Origin: Gordonia sp. ABSL11-1
GTDB lineage: Bacteria; Actinomycetota; Actinomycetes; Mycobacteriales; Mycobacteriaceae
DNA length: 64,000 nt
Direction of reading: 5' to 3'
Assembly (NCBI RefSeq): GCF_030315685.1
Contig: NZ_JASXSI010000014.1
Span: forward strand, 100,701 to 164,700
The notes below the pieces were generated by a model. It was given only the letters and a program-made list of their open reading frames with translations. It was not told the origin of the DNA and did no database searches. A program made the position numbers and the translations under genes. Each line of letters begins with the position of its first letter. The first letter of the stretch is position 1. Of the stretch, positions 34,912 through 44,331 are shown one piece after another.

Positions 34912-35741
34912 TGCGTGCGCAGGCTCTGGGGGCGGGAATGCTCGCGCAGTCCCAGTCGGCGATCGCCCCGTTTCGACTGCATCGGCCCACCACCCTCACG
35001 CAGGCCACTGTCCTGGTCGCCGAGTACCCGGAGGCGACCATCGCTGCCGGCTGCTCCGACCTCGTCGCCCGTATCCGGGAGGGCGAACGCATCGAGCGAC
35101 TGATCTCGCTGCAACGCGTCGCCGAACTCCGCGAGATCGACGAGTCCGACGGCATGCTGCGCATCGGTGCAGCAGTGAGTCATCACGACGGATCGATGCA
35201 CCCGATCGTCCGCACGGCGATACCGGGTTTCGCGGCGGCATGGAGTTCGATCGCAACGGTCCGCATCCGCTACACCGGCACCATCGGCGGCAACGTCATG
35301 GCCGCCCGGACCCGCTACGAGATGCCGCTGCTGCTGGGCGCGCTCGGCGCCGAATACGACTACGACGCAACGGGTCGGCTGCTCTGCAATGCCCGCGTGG
35401 ACACCACCGGACTCCGCTGGTTCGGGTACGAACGGTCGATGCGGCCGACAGCAACGCTGGCACTCGCGGTCCGCGCAGCACCGGCCGGCGGGCTCGACAT
35501 ACGCGCCGTCGCAGGCTCCGAGTACCGGCCCGGCTATACCCTGACAGCGCATGCTCCCGGCGACGACCTGCGCGATCTGGCCCCGTCCGCACTCGCCGCG
35601 ACTCTCGCCGATCAGCTGCCCGACGAGTGCGCCGACCACACCGGATCGGCCGACTACCGCCGTCACCTCGTGAAGGTGCTGACCGGCCGTATCCTGCGTG
35701 CGGCCGTCGACGACGGCGTGGAGAGGACACCGACACCATGA
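34911..35741 (+). CDS. Molybdenum hydroxylase, FAD-binding medium subunit (CoxM-like)
   Basis: 276-residue FAD subunit of a xanthine-dehydrogenase-family enzyme. FAD-binding segments are recognisable: the pyrophosphate loop AAGCSDLVARIREG (usually AGGTDL, here Cys-Ser) near 45 and RIRYTGTIGGNVMAA near 122. It passes electrons from the iron-sulfur subunit to an acceptor. Overlaps the ATPase before it and the 2Fe-2S subunit after it (ATGA). Order medium, small, large is that of the carbon monoxide dehydrogenase/nicotine dehydrogenase type. Confidence 0.85.
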   Translation: MRAQALGAGMLAQSQSAIAPFRLHRPTTLTQATVLVAEYPEATIAAGCSDLVARIREGERIERLISLQRVAELREIDESDGMLRIGAAVSHHDGSMHPIVRTAIPGFAAAWSSIATVRIRYTGTIGGNVMAARTRYEMPLLLGALGAEYDYDATGRLLCNARVDTTGLRWFGYERSMRPTATLALAVRAAPAGGLDIRAVAGSEYRPGYTLTAHAPGDDLRDLAPSALAATLADQLPDECADHTGSADYRRHLVKVLTGRILRAAVDDGVERTPTP

Positions 35742-36280
35742 TTCCAGACGATGGAGAGCTCACTGCCACAGTGCAGTTCGAACTCAACGGGCACACCCAG
35801 GCCGTCCGGGTCGACACCAACGAGACACTCCTCGGCATGCTGCGGTCCGAATTCGACTGCCGCGGTGTACGTGCCTCGTGTGAACGGGGCGTATGCGGCG
35901 CCTGCACCGTGCTGATCGACGACCTGCCCGTCGCGGCGTGTTCGACCTTCGCGTTCGCCGTCGACGGTGCCTCCGTACAGACCGTCGAAGGGCTCGCGGA
36001 CGACGACGGCACCCCGTCGCCGGCGCAGCGCGGCTTCACCGAGTGCGGCGGATTCCAATGCGGCTATTGCACGTCGGGAATGCTGATGCTCACCACGGGC
36101 CTACTCCGGCACACCCCCGAACCGGATCGCGCGACGATCCGCGAGTGGATCTCGTCCAACACGTGCCGATGCACGGGATACGAGACGATCCTCGAGTCGG
36201 TGGAGTGTGCCGCGCGCATCGCAGCAGCCGATGCACCCCACAACGTTCCGGTGCAGCCGAAAGCCGAGGAGCATCGGTGA
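35738..36280 (+). CDS. Molybdenum hydroxylase, 2Fe-2S small subunit (CoxS-like)
   Basis: 180-residue iron-sulfur subunit. The N-terminal plant-type cluster uses Cys48, Cys53, Cys56 and Cys68; the C-terminal helical domain binds the second cluster with Cys108, Cys111, Cys143 and Cys145 (CGYC and CRC). All eight ligands are present, so both clusters should form. Linked by ATGA to the FAD subunit and by GTGA to the large subunit. Confidence 0.9.
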   Translation: MIPDDGELTATVQFELNGHTQAVRVDTNETLLGMLRSEFDCRGVRASCERGVCGACTVLIDDLPVAACSTFAFAVDGASVQTVEGLADDDGTPSPAQRGFTECGGFQCGYCTSGMLMLTTGLLRHTPEPDRATIREWISSNTCRCTGYETILESVECAARIAAADAPHNVPVQPKAEEHR

Positions 36281-38664
36281 CCGCCGTCGAGTCGTTCCAG
36301 CACGGCGTCGTCAACGATCCCGACCGCGGATATGTCATTCACGAGCTACCCACGGTCGATCCGGATCGGCGCATCACCGGGCGGGACAAACCACGTGCTG
36401 ACGCCGGCGCCAAGGTCACCGGACGCGCCATCTACGGCACCGACCTGGCGCGCGCTGGGATGCTGCACGCGAAAGTGCTGCGCAGCCCACACGCCCACGC
36501 CCGCATCGTGTCCATCGACGCCGCTGCGGCACGTCGCGTGCCCGGTGTCAAAGCCGTCTTGACCCGCGCGGAAGCCGTTGGGCTGCAACCGTACGGGACG
36601 ATGGTCAAGGACCAGCCCACCGTCGCCATGGACACCGTCCGATATGTCGGCGACATCGTCGCCGCGGTGGCCGCCGTCGACGAGCGAACAGCGCTCGAGG
36701 CCCTCGACTTCATCGACGTGCAGTACGAGATCCTCCCGGCCGTTTTCGATGTCGACGACGCGCTGGCCGAGGGTGCTCCGGTGATCCACCCGGAGCCGCC
36801 GCTCGGCGTGGTCCCCGGGTACGGCGACGGCGCCTCCGCGGTCTTGCGGCCCCGCGACAACGTCCCGTATGAGTTCCGCTACCGCACCGGTGATCCCGCC
36901 GCGTGGCAGCGCTGCGATCACATCTTCACCGACACCTTCTACTTCTCCCGCATGAACCACATGCATCTGGAGCCGTTCGTCACCGTCGCCGAGGCGAGCG
37001 ACGACGAGATCGAGGTGTGGACGTCGACGCAGAGCCCGTTCAACCTCCGCAAGGAGCTCTCACGGATCTTCTCGCTGCCGGAGAACCGGATTCGGGTCCA
37101 CGTTCCGCTCCTGGGCGGCGGGTTCGGAGCCAAGAACGGACCCAAGGCCGACCCGGTGGCGATTCGGCTGTCCCAGTTGTGCGGTGGCCGGCCGGTGCGG
37201 TTCGCGATGACCACCGAGGAGGTCTTCCTGACGGTCTCGCAACACGCGGCCAAACTCGTCGTGAGATCCGGTGTCACCTCGGACGGTACGTTCGTCGCCC
37301 GGGAATCGCTGGTGCTGCTCAACGGCGGCGCGTACGCGGAGCACAGCCCTCCAGTGGCGGAGAAGGCCGGCTACCGCATGCCCGGCGCGTATCGGTGGGA
37401 CCACATCGATTCGGTCTGCCAGGTCGTCACCACCAACACGGTGCCCGCGGGCGCGATGCGCGGCTTCGGCGGCACCCAGGCCACCTGGGCCAGTGAACGC
37501 CAGGTGGACCTCATCGCGGAACGTCTCGGCCTGGACCCGTATGCTCTACGGGTCAGGAACTTCAAGGCACTCGGTGAAGAGTTCGTGCCCGGCGAGTCCG
37601 GCATCGACTCAGACCTCGACGAGGGGCTACGCGTCGTCGCCGACGCCATCGGCTACCACCAGCGAAGCCCGGCGGACTCAACCGGTCCGCTGCGGCGCGG
37701 CATGGGTGTCGCGGTCGGCGTGAAAGACGGCGGCGGCATCAACAAGCCGGCAATGGCGCGGGTCAAGGTGACGTCGAAAGGTGACGTGATCCTGAACTGT
37801 GCGCTGACCGAGATGGGCCAGGGCGGGCACTCGGCGATGTGTCAGCTCGTCGCCGACATCTTGCACACCCGCACGGAGCGGGTGACCTACGCCCGGATCG
37901 ACACCGATAACACGCCGTTCGATCAAGGCACCAACGCGAGTTCCGGTGTGGCAGTGATGGGTCAGGCCGTACGCAACGCCGCCGAGACGCTCCGGAGGCA
38001 AGTCCTCGAATGGTCCGGCGACCAGTTCGGATTCGACCCGGCCCGGGCCGAACTCGACGACTGGACCGTCCGCGGCGACGGTGGCGACCCGCATCCGCTG
38101 TTCCCGCGCATCATGGAGATCTTCGGCAACACCGGTTTCGAGTTCTCCGCCGACGGATTCTACAAGGCTCGCAACGATCACCGCGCCCCGTTGGAGGCGC
38201 CTTGCGTGTTCTGGGAGATCGGCTGGGCAGCAGCTGAAGTGGAGGTCGACGTCGAGACCGGCTGCGTCAAGGTCCTACAGCTCGCCGTGAGTGGGGACGC
38301 CGGCAAGGTGATCAGCAAGATCGGGTGCCGCGGGCAGGATGAGGGCGCCGCGATATTCGGACTCGCACAGGCACTGTTCGAAGAGATGCGCTACGAAGAC
38401 GGTGAACTGCTCAACGCGGAGGCGCTGCTGTACCGGGTGCCGCTCGCCGAAGACATTCCCGAACGATTCACCTCGATCACCCAGGAGCAAGGTCACGGAG
38501 CCGGACCATTCGGCGCCAAGGGTATGGGCGAGGGCGGCATGCTCCCTGTCGCTCCGGCGATCGCGCAGGCCATCGCCGACGCCACCGGCGCGCAACTCAC
38601 AGAGTTGCCGATGACGCCGGAGCGCGTCTATCGGGCGATACGCAGATCGGGGGAGCCCCAATGA
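36277..38664 (+). CDS. Molybdenum hydroxylase, large molybdopterin-cytosine-dinucleotide subunit (CoxL-like)
   Basis: 795-residue catalytic subunit, GTG start overlapping the previous stop (GTGA). Xanthine-dehydrogenase-fold signatures: GRDKPRADAGAKVTGRAIYG at 28-47, LGGGFGAKNG near 285, AMRGFGGTQ near 392, TEMGQGGHSAM near 510, and the base-catalyst Glu752 in GAKGMGEGGML. The enzyme hydroxylates electron-poor carbons, typically ring carbons next to nitrogen, using water. The MarR-controlled operon with an importer, and XdhC divergently encoded, make a heterocyclic substrate such as a pyridine or quinoline carboxylate reasonable (inference). Confidence 0.9.
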   Translation: MTAVESFQHGVVNDPDRGYVIHELPTVDPDRRITGRDKPRADAGAKVTGRAIYGTDLARAGMLHAKVLRSPHAHARIVSIDAAAARRVPGVKAVLTRAEAVGLQPYGTMVKDQPTVAMDTVRYVGDIVAAVAAVDERTALEALDFIDVQYEILPAVFDVDDALAEGAPVIHPEPPLGVVPGYGDGASAVLRPRDNVPYEFRYRTGDPAAWQRCDHIFTDTFYFSRMNHMHLEPFVTVAEASDDEIEVWTSTQSPFNLRKELSRIFSLPENRIRVHVPLLGGGFGAKNGPKADPVAIRLSQLCGGRPVRFAMTTEEVFLTVSQHAAKLVVRSGVTSDGTFVARESLVLLNGGAYAEHSPPVAEKAGYRMPGAYRWDHIDSVCQVVTTNTVPAGAMRGFGGTQATWASERQVDLIAERLGLDPYALRVRNFKALGEEFVPGESGIDSDLDEGLRVVADAIGYHQRSPADSTGPLRRGMGVAVGVKDGGGINKPAMARVKVTSKGDVILNCALTEMGQGGHSAMCQLVADILHTRTERVTYARIDTDNTPFDQGTNASSGVAVMGQAVRNAAETLRRQVLEWSGDQFGFDPARAELDDWTVRGDGGDPHPLFPRIMEIFGNTGFEFSADGFYKARNDHRAPLEAPCVFWEIGWAAAEVEVDVETGCVKVLQLAVSGDAGKVISKIGCRGQDEGAAIFGLAQALFEEMRYEDGELLNAEALLYRVPLAEDIPERFTSITQEQGHGAGPFGAKGMGEGGMLPVAPAIAQAIADATGAQLTELPMTPERVYRAIRRSGEPQ

Positions 38665-39473
38665 CGACGTTCGCTCACCGACCACTTGCCCGTCGGGTCG
38701 CCGTACTCGGACACGGAACCATCGGCTCGGTGGTGGCAGCCGAACTCATGACCGGAAAGGTTGCCGGCGCCGAACTCTGCGGCGTCATCTGCCGTCGCCC
38801 GCACGGTGATTCGACGGTGCCGTGGACGACGTTGGATGATGCGCTCCATACCGCGGACGTGATCGTCGAATGTGCCGGCCAACAGGCGGTTCGCGACCGC
38901 GCAGCCGCGATCCTCGAGGCAGGTGTCGACCTGGTGCTGACCTCGGTAGGAGCGCTCAGCGACGTCGATCTGCGCGCTCGGCTGAGCGCCGCGGGCCCCG
39001 GCCGGATGATGATCACCAACGGGGCCATCGGCGGACTCGACATGCTCGCCGCAGCGCACGCGGCCGGTGGGTTGGACACCGTGACCCTCACCTCGACGAA
39101 GAAGCCGACAAGCCTGCTGCGGCCGTGGATGTCCGCCGACGAGAAGCAACGCCTCACCGACGCCTCAAAGCCGGTTCGGGCGTTCCGCGGAACGCCGGAC
39201 GAGGCGGCGCGGCTGTTCCCCGAGTCGCTCAATGTCGCACTCGCCGTCGACCTCGCGGCCGGCGGACAGGGTAGGACGGTGGTGGAACTGATCGCCGATC
39301 CGCACACGCCGATGACCCGGCACGCCATCAGCGCCGACGGCGCGTTCGGTCGCTACTCGATGGTGTTCGAGAACCGGCCGAGTACCGATAACCCTCGCAG
39401 CAGCGCGATCGTTCCCTACTCGGTGTTGCAGACGATCGGATCGCTGGTGGGTCGGCGCCCGGTGTCGGTCTGA
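38661..39473 (+). CDS. Aspartate-dehydrogenase-like (NadX-type) oxidoreductase
   Basis: 270-residue protein with an N-terminal Rossmann fold (RVAVLGHGTIGSVVAAEL at 13-30), VECAGQQAVRD near 70, and a C-terminal domain like L-aspartate dehydrogenase (TNGAIGGLDMLAAA, STKKPTSLLRPW, ESLNVALAVDLA). The family oxidatively deaminates aspartate to iminosuccinate/oxaloacetate. Coupled by ATGA to the large molybdenum subunit, it is the last gene of the operon. It may deaminate an amino acid released from the ring nitrogen or reduce an imine; the role is inference. Confidence 0.8.
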   Translation: MTTFAHRPLARRVAVLGHGTIGSVVAAELMTGKVAGAELCGVICRRPHGDSTVPWTTLDDALHTADVIVECAGQQAVRDRAAAILEAGVDLVLTSVGALSDVDLRARLSAAGPGRMMITNGAIGGLDMLAAAHAAGGLDTVTLTSTKKPTSLLRPWMSADEKQRLTDASKPVRAFRGTPDEAARLFPESLNVALAVDLAAGGQGRTVVELIADPHTPMTRHAISADGAFGRYSMVFENRPSTDNPRSSAIVPYSVLQTIGSLVGRRPVSV

Positions 39474-39584
39474 GCTCCACCGCGATTCGTCCTCCCGATT
39501 CGTCAAACCCTCCGCGAATTCACGTGGATTCTTGCGGATTTCGGGGGACGAACCATCCGGCCGGCAACCCACGGCGATCCTGGC

Positions 39585-41207
39585 TCAGATCCGCGTGACC
39601 TCCAGATCCCCATCGCTGTACTGCGACCGCAACCGTTTCTTGTCGAACTTGCCGACGCTGGTCTTCGGGACCTCGTTGATCACCGTCCAGTTCTCCGGCA
39701 GCTGCCATTTGGCGACCTTGTCGGACAGGAACTCTCGAAGGTCCTCGACTTTCGCGTCGGAACCTTCGCGCAGGACGACGGCCACCAGCGGCCGCTCATC
39801 CCACTTCGCATCGGGCACACCGATCACCGCGGCCTCGATGACGTCGGGATGTCCCATCACCTCGTTCTCGAGGTCGACTGAAGAGATCCACTCGCCGCCG
39901 GACTTGATGATGTCCTTGGTGCGGTCGGTGAGCGTGAGATAGCCGTCCGGCGTGATGGTTCCGACGTCGCCGGTGCGCAACCACCCGTCGTCGAACTTGT
40001 CGGCGGCGTCGATGCCGTAATACGAGCCGGTTATCCACGGTCCGCGGACCTCGACCTCGCCGACCGCCTTGCCGTCGTTGGGCATCACCTCGCCGAGGTC
40101 GTCGACGAGCCGTGCCTGCACCGACGCCGGGAACCGGCCCTGCGTGTAGCGGTAGCGCCACCGCTCCTCGCCCTCGGTGTGGGCCGGCGGTCGCGATACC
40201 GAGCCCAGGGGCGAGGTCTCGGTCATGCCCCAACCCTGGAGGATCTGGATGCCGTGGTCGGTGTCGAAGGTGTGCATCAGCGATGGCGGCACCGCCGACC
40301 CGCCGATGAGGACGTCGTGCATGCACGAGATGTCCTGCGGATGCTGTTCGAGATACTGGTGTAGCCCCTGCCAGATCGTCGGCACGGCTGCGGAGAACGT
40401 GGGCTGCTCCGCTGCGATCAGCGCGGCCAGAGGCTCGGGCTGCAGGAATCGATCGGGCATGATCATCGACGCGCCGATCATGAAGGCCGCGTACGGCAGA
40501 CCCCATGCCATGGCGTGGAATTGGGGGACGATCGCCAACGCCCGATCTCCCTGCTTGAGCGCGGGCCCATCACTCATACAGACCTGCATCGAGTGCAGAT
40601 AGATCGAACGATGTGAGTAGACAACACCTTTCGGGTCGCCCGTGGTGCCGGAGGTGTAGCACATCGCGGCGGCCGACCGTTCGTCGACCTCGGGCCAGTC
40701 GAACTCGGTGGGCTGATCGGCGATGAGGGCTTCGTAGGCGTGCACCTGCACCCCGTCGGGCACGTCGACGCCGTCGGCCGAGCCGCCGGTCACGATGACG
40801 TGCTTGACGGTCGTCAGCTGCGGCAGGTGAGGCGTCAGCAGCGGAAGGAGGGTGGGGTCGACGATGATGATTTGGTCCTCGCCGTGGTTGGCGACATGAA
40901 TCAACTGCTCGGGGAACAGCCGGATGTTGAGGGTGTGCAGCACCGCGCCCATCGACGGCACCGCGAGATAAGCCTCGAGGTGTTCGGCGTTGTTCCACAT
41001 GAACGTGCCGACGCGTTCGTCGCCGCTGACGCCGAGGCCCCGCAACGCGTGCGCAAGTTGGGCGCAGCGTCGGCCGACCTCGGCGTAGCTACGACGTCGG
41101 CCGCCCGCGTCGGTCCAGGTGACCACCTCGGCGGTGCCGTGGACGGTACTGCCGTGACGGAGTAGCTGCGCGATGGACAGCGGGGCGTCTTGCATGGTGC
41201 TCAGCAT
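39585..41207 (-). CDS. Fatty-acid/aryl acyl-CoA synthetase (AMP-binding)
   Basis: 540-residue ANL-superfamily ligase that activates a carboxylic acid to its CoA thioester via an acyl-AMP. Motifs: P-loop [12 protein letters not shown] near 184, A5 GWGMTETSP near 325, TGD in [10 protein letters not shown] near 425, and the C-terminal catalytic Lys in [10 protein letters not shown]. Medium- or long-chain fatty acids are likely. The start at 41207 has GAGGAGAG 5 bases upstream. Convergent with the aspartate-dehydrogenase-like gene. Upstream in the same direction is the TetR gene at 41357, which may control it. Confidence 0.88.
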   Translation of the reverse strand: MLSTMQDAPLSIAQLLRHGSTVHGTAEVVTWTDAGGRRRSYAEVGRRCAQLAHALRGLGVSGDERVGTFMWNNAEHLEAYLAVPSMGAVLHTLNIRLFPEQLIHVANHGEDQIIIVDPTLLPLLTPHLPQLTTVKHVIVTGGSADGVDVPDGVQVHAYEALIADQPTEFDWPEVDERSAAAMCYTSGTTGDPKGVVYSHRSIYLHSMQVCMSDGPALKQGDRALAIVPQFHAMAWGLPYAAFMIGASMIMPDRFLQPEPLAALIAAEQPTFSAAVPTIWQGLHQYLEQHPQDISCMHDVLIGGSAVPPSLMHTFDTDHGIQILQGWGMTETSPLGSVSRPPAHTEGEERWRYRYTQGRFPASVQARLVDDLGEVMPNDGKAVGEVEVRGPWITGSYYGIDAADKFDDGWLRTGDVGTITPDGYLTLTDRTKDIIKSGGEWISSVDLENEVMGHPDVIEAAVIGVPDAKWDERPLVAVVLREGSDAKVEDLREFLSDKVAKWQLPENWTVINEVPKTSVGKFDKKRLRSQYSDGDLEVTRI

Positions 41208-41356
41208 CGGTCTCTCCTCGTCGATGACTGCGTGGAAGCCAGACGATTGTCTCGCGCGGCACCGATGTGGATGACCGTTTTGACGGACCACGCTGTCCGA
41301 CAGCGGCAGACCGTCCGGCATTCACCGGCGCGAATGACTCCGCAGGATTGCCCCGG

Positions 41357-42028
41357 TCATGAACCCGCGCGCATACCTGCCCGCACCGTGAGTACGAAGT
41401 CGGTCATGTCGTCGACCAGCGGTGTCCTCGTCCGGGCGGTGAGCACGCCGTCGGACTGGTCCAGCGCGTCGGCGATGAGATCGAACAATCCGCCGGTCAC
41501 CGCGATCGCCATGTGCTCGGGCGGGCGCTCGCCGGCGGGATCGTCGAAGCGCGACCACACCGAGCGGATGAGGTCGGCGGCCTGGCGGCGGTTGGCGCGT
41601 CGTTGCCGCTCGACGGTGGGGGAGATGCCGCCTGACTGTCCGAAGGTGACGACGCCGACGCGGGGGTCGTCGGCCAGGGCGTCGACGAACATCGTCAGCA
41701 GCTGCCGCGTGACGTCGGCCTCGGAATCGTCCGGGTTGTCGGGCGCCGCGTAGAGCTTCTCGAAGATCGTATGCGTATTACGTTGCAGCAGTTCCAGATA
41801 GCAGGCCTCCTTGGTGGAGAAGTGCTCGTAGAAAGCCTTGTTGCCGACGTAGGCCATCTGGCAGATGGTCTCGATCGACGAGTTCGCGTAACCGTCCCGG
41901 GCGAAGAGCTCGAGCGCAGCGTCGAGGATCAACTCACGCCGTTGTTGCGCGCGCTCGGTCGCGTCCAGGCCCTTGATGCGGCGCCCGGCCGTCGACTGCT
42001 TCGCGGCGCTGCGTGCTTTCCCGGTCAC
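41357..42028 (-). CDS. TetR-family transcriptional regulator
   Basis: About 223-residue TetR regulator. The HTH is LDAALELFARDGYANSSIETICQMAYVGNKAFYEHFSTKEACY, positions about 35-77 (motif only summarised: FARDGY, FYEHF, K-E). The C-terminal ligand domain is unassigned. The start is taken as GTG 42028; TTG 42058 is also open but would lie inside the operator dyad at 42054-42079. It is divergent from the secreted lipase gene and precedes the acyl-CoA synthetase on the same strand, so control of lipid hydrolysis and activation is plausible (inference). Confidence 0.85.
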   Translation of the reverse strand: MTGKARSAAKQSTAGRRIKGLDATERAQQRRELILDAALELFARDGYANSSIETICQMAYVGNKAFYEHFSTKEACYLELLQRNTHTIFEKLYAAPDNPDDSEADVTRQLLTMFVDALADDPRVGVVTFGQSGGISPTVERQRRANRRQAADLIRSVWSRFDDPAGERPPEHMAIAVTGGLFDLIADALDQSDGVLTARTRTPLVDDMTDFVLTVRAGMRAGS

Positions 42029-42053
42029 CTCTCGAAGTGTAGAGCCAATTATC

Positions 42054-42079
42054 AACAAGAGCGCTTGTTCAGAACAAGC
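42054..42079. promoter_or_regulatory. TetR operator with overlapping dyads
   Basis: GCTTGTTC-A-GAACAAGC (42063-42079) is a perfect 8-bp-arm dyad. An extra AACAAG (42054-42059) pairs with the same CTTGTT (42064-42069) to make a second, overlapping dyad. Three half-sites in 26 bp lie between the divergent TetR and lipase genes. Confidence 0.6.
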
Positions 42080-42205
42080 CCGTGTGCTGTACTGCTGTGG
42101 CCGACATCACCGACGACGGGGGCGCGCGTGGACACTCAGCATTGCGATCCGGCTCGATCAACGAACACGCGCGGAGGGAGGTCGAGGGGACGAGCATGGC
42201 GACGC

Positions 42206-43528
42206 GTGCTCATCGTCGTGACCACGATGATGGCGGCATCCGGACTGCTGATGTCGGTGCCCGCTGAGGCGAATCCAGGCTTCCCGCAGACATTTCCACC
42301 GAACCAGAACCAGCTTCCGCAATTGCCGCGCGAGCCCGACATCTACCGCGCACTGCCGATCACGACCCCGGATCGCGATCCCTGGTATAAGGATCCGCCG
42401 AACATCGGCGCATATGAGCCGGGCCAGGTCGTGCGGACACGCATCGTCCAGACCCGGGTGCTCGGGCTTCCGTTTCCCGTCCACACCAAACAGTTGCTGT
42501 TCCGGTCGGAGGATGCGCACGGCCGGCCGATCGTGACAGCAACCACGGTGATCATCCCCGGCATCCCGTGGACCGGCAGCCCGCGACCGGTTGTGTCGTT
42601 TCAGGAGGCCATCGACTCCACCAGCTCGTCGTGTAATCCGTCGTACACCCTGCAGACCGGTACCTTCAAAGAGGCGACCCTTGCAACGAGTTGGCTCGCA
42701 CAGGGATTCGCCGTCAACGTGCCTGACTTCGACGGCAAGTTCAATACGTTCAGTACCTGGGACGAGGGCAAGATGGTGCTCGACAGCCTGCGTGCCGTGA
42801 AGAACGACAAGACGTTGGGCCTGCGGAACTCTGGGTTTGCGTTGTATGGATACTCCGGTGGTGGTTCGGGTTCCATCCGAGCGGCCGGTCTGCGCAAGAC
42901 CTACGCCCCGGACGTGAGAATCCTGGGCACAGCCATGGGTGGCGCACCCGCGGACCTGGCGGCACAAGCGCGCTATGCGACGGGACCCCAGCCGGGCGTG
43001 ACCGGAATCAGCAACTTCACCATGTGGCTCGGGTTCGCCGCGCTGTCCCGCGAGTATCCCGACATCTTCGACGCGGAGAAGCTGCTCACCCCGGCGGGCC
43101 AGAAGATCGTTGCCGACGTCGGCGACCGCTGTGTCTACACCGCCGCGATGACCGGGATGTGGCGCCCGATCCGCGACTACTTCCAGCCGGGCAAGACACT
43201 CGAGAAGGCGCCCGGGGTGATGCCGCTTCTTCGAGAACTCAGTCTGGACAAGCACATTCCGGATACGCCGGTCCTGTGGTTCCACGGGATCTGGGACGAA
43301 CTGATCCCGCCGTCGACGGTGGTGCTCCCGGTGGTCCGCAAGTACTGGCAGGCTGGTGCCGACCTGCGTTTCGTCACCCTGCCGCTGCCTGAGCATGTCA
43401 CCAACGCTGCCGTCGGTTGGGTGCCGGCGCAGGCATGGATCAGTGCGGTGCTGCGCGGAGCGTCACCGGGGCCGAAGTTCAAGCTCGACTATCCGGCCCC
43501 CTTGCCAGAGGGGTTTCCGGGGACGTGA
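42206..43528 (+). CDS. Secreted LIP-family lipase
   Basis: Roughly 440-residue exported lipase of the same LIP family as the protein at 8710. GTG 42206 gives a signal peptide (VLIVVTTMMAASGLLMSVPAEA, shown here in two parts: VLIVVTTMMA and ASGLLMSVPAEA) ending before NPGFPQ; GTG 42128 would add 26 basic residues and is possible. Catalytic Ser is in GYSGGG; VVSFQEAIDSTSSSC and the downstream Cys in DRCVYTA may form a disulfide; acid and His candidates are in WFHGIWDELIPP and PLPEHVTNA. It releases fatty acids outside the cell, which the nearby acyl-CoA synthetase could activate. Confidence 0.82.
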   Translation: MLIVVTTMMAASGLLMSVPAEANPGFPQTFPPNQNQLPQLPREPDIYRALPITTPDRDPWYKDPPNIGAYEPGQVVRTRIVQTRVLGLPFPVHTKQLLFRSEDAHGRPIVTATTVIIPGIPWTGSPRPVVSFQEAIDSTSSSCNPSYTLQTGTFKEATLATSWLAQGFAVNVPDFDGKFNTFSTWDEGKMVLDSLRAVKNDKTLGLRNSGFALYGYSGGGSGSIRAAGLRKTYAPDVRILGTAMGGAPADLAAQARYATGPQPGVTGISNFTMWLGFAALSREYPDIFDAEKLLTPAGQKIVADVGDRCVYTAAMTGMWRPIRDYFQPGKTLEKAPGVMPLLRELSLDKHIPDTPVLWFHGIWDELIPPSTVVLPVVRKYWQAGADLRFVTLPLPEHVTNAAVGWVPAQAWISAVLRGASPGPKFKLDYPAPLPEGFPGT

Positions 43529-43573
43529 GAACCTAGGGCCGTGAGACCCCGGCTGTCCCAGCCGTTTCCAATC

Positions 43574-43629
43574 CGCCGACCGTGCCCAAGGATTCGCCGA
43601 CCGTGCCCTAGATTTCACCGACTGTGCCC
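43574..43629. repeat. Three 21-bp direct repeats after the lipase gene
   Basis: CGCCGACCGTGCCC occurs at 43574 and 43595, and CACCGACTGTGCCC at 43616, an exact 21-bp period. The array lies in the 123-base convergent gap between the lipase and peptide deformylase. It contains no coding sequence that I can support. Confidence 0.5.
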
Positions 43630-43651
43630 GACCGGCGCGGGCGTCGGCCTG

Positions 43652-44215
43652 CTACGTCGGCCAGGAAAGTGGGTACTGACCGGCGACTGCCTGATGGTCA
43701 CGGTGGAGTCGCTTGCGTACGCGGTTCGAGAGCCGGTCGCCGAACACGATCCCGTTGATGTGGTCGGTCTCGTGTTGCAGGCATCGGCCGAGAGTTCCGC
43801 CCGCGGTGATCTCGACGTCGTTTCCGAACTGGTCGCTACCTCGACAGGAGGCGACGTCCGGGCGTGCGACGTCGGTGTGGGCGCCGGGAAGCGAGAGGCA
43901 CCCCTCGCCGTAGTCGACGAGCCGACGCTCCCGGCCTTCGGGGAGCTCGACGATCGGATTGCAGACGACGCCGGTGCGGCGTGTCCCGCTTTCGTCCGTG
44001 CAGTCGTAGATGAACACCGCGAGGTCGACACCGATCTGTTGCGCGGCGAGCCCGGCGCCATCAGCGGCGGTGTTGGTCGCGAACATGTCGGCCAGCAGTG
44101 CCTGGAGCTCGCCGCCGAAGTCGGTCACCGGTCGGGCCGGCATGTGCAGGACGGGCGAACCCCATCGGACGATCGGTCGTGCTGTTCCTATTCGGAGTAG
44201 TTCGGCTACCGGCAT
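43652..44215 (-). CDS. def: Peptide deformylase
   Basis: 187-residue Fe/Zn metalloprotease that removes the N-formyl group from nascent proteins. All three family motifs are present: GAGLAAQQ (motif 1), EGCLSLPG (motif 2, Cys metal ligand) and QHETDHINGI (motif 3, HExxH). ATG 44215 is preferred; ATG 44224 is 9 bases upstream and also possible. It stands alone, convergent with the lipase. The C-terminus (RVRKRLHRDHQAV) is basic, as in actinobacterial type I enzymes. Confidence 0.92.
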   Translation of the reverse strand: MPVAELLRIGTARPIVRWGSPVLHMPARPVTDFGGELQALLADMFATNTAADGAGLAAQQIGVDLAVFIYDCTDESGTRRTGVVCNPIVELPEGRERRLVDYGEGCLSLPGAHTDVARPDVASCRGSDQFGNDVEITAGGTLGRCLQHETDHINGIVFGDRLSNRVRKRLHRDHQAVAGQYPLSWPT

Positions 44216-44331
44216 GGAGATCATCGTCCGCTGCGCAGCGCCTTCTGGCAATCCGGTCGATCCGATTCCAACCGGACCGTGGCCCCACCGCATCGATCAC
44301 GGTGGGGCCACGGTTACCGAAACATGGACGC

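Noticed and set aside
39482..39540. Direct copies of CGATTCGTC and a CACGTG dyad between convergent genes at 39473 and 39585
   Set aside because: The stem is short and asymmetric; probably just a terminator region, and not supportable as a specific element.
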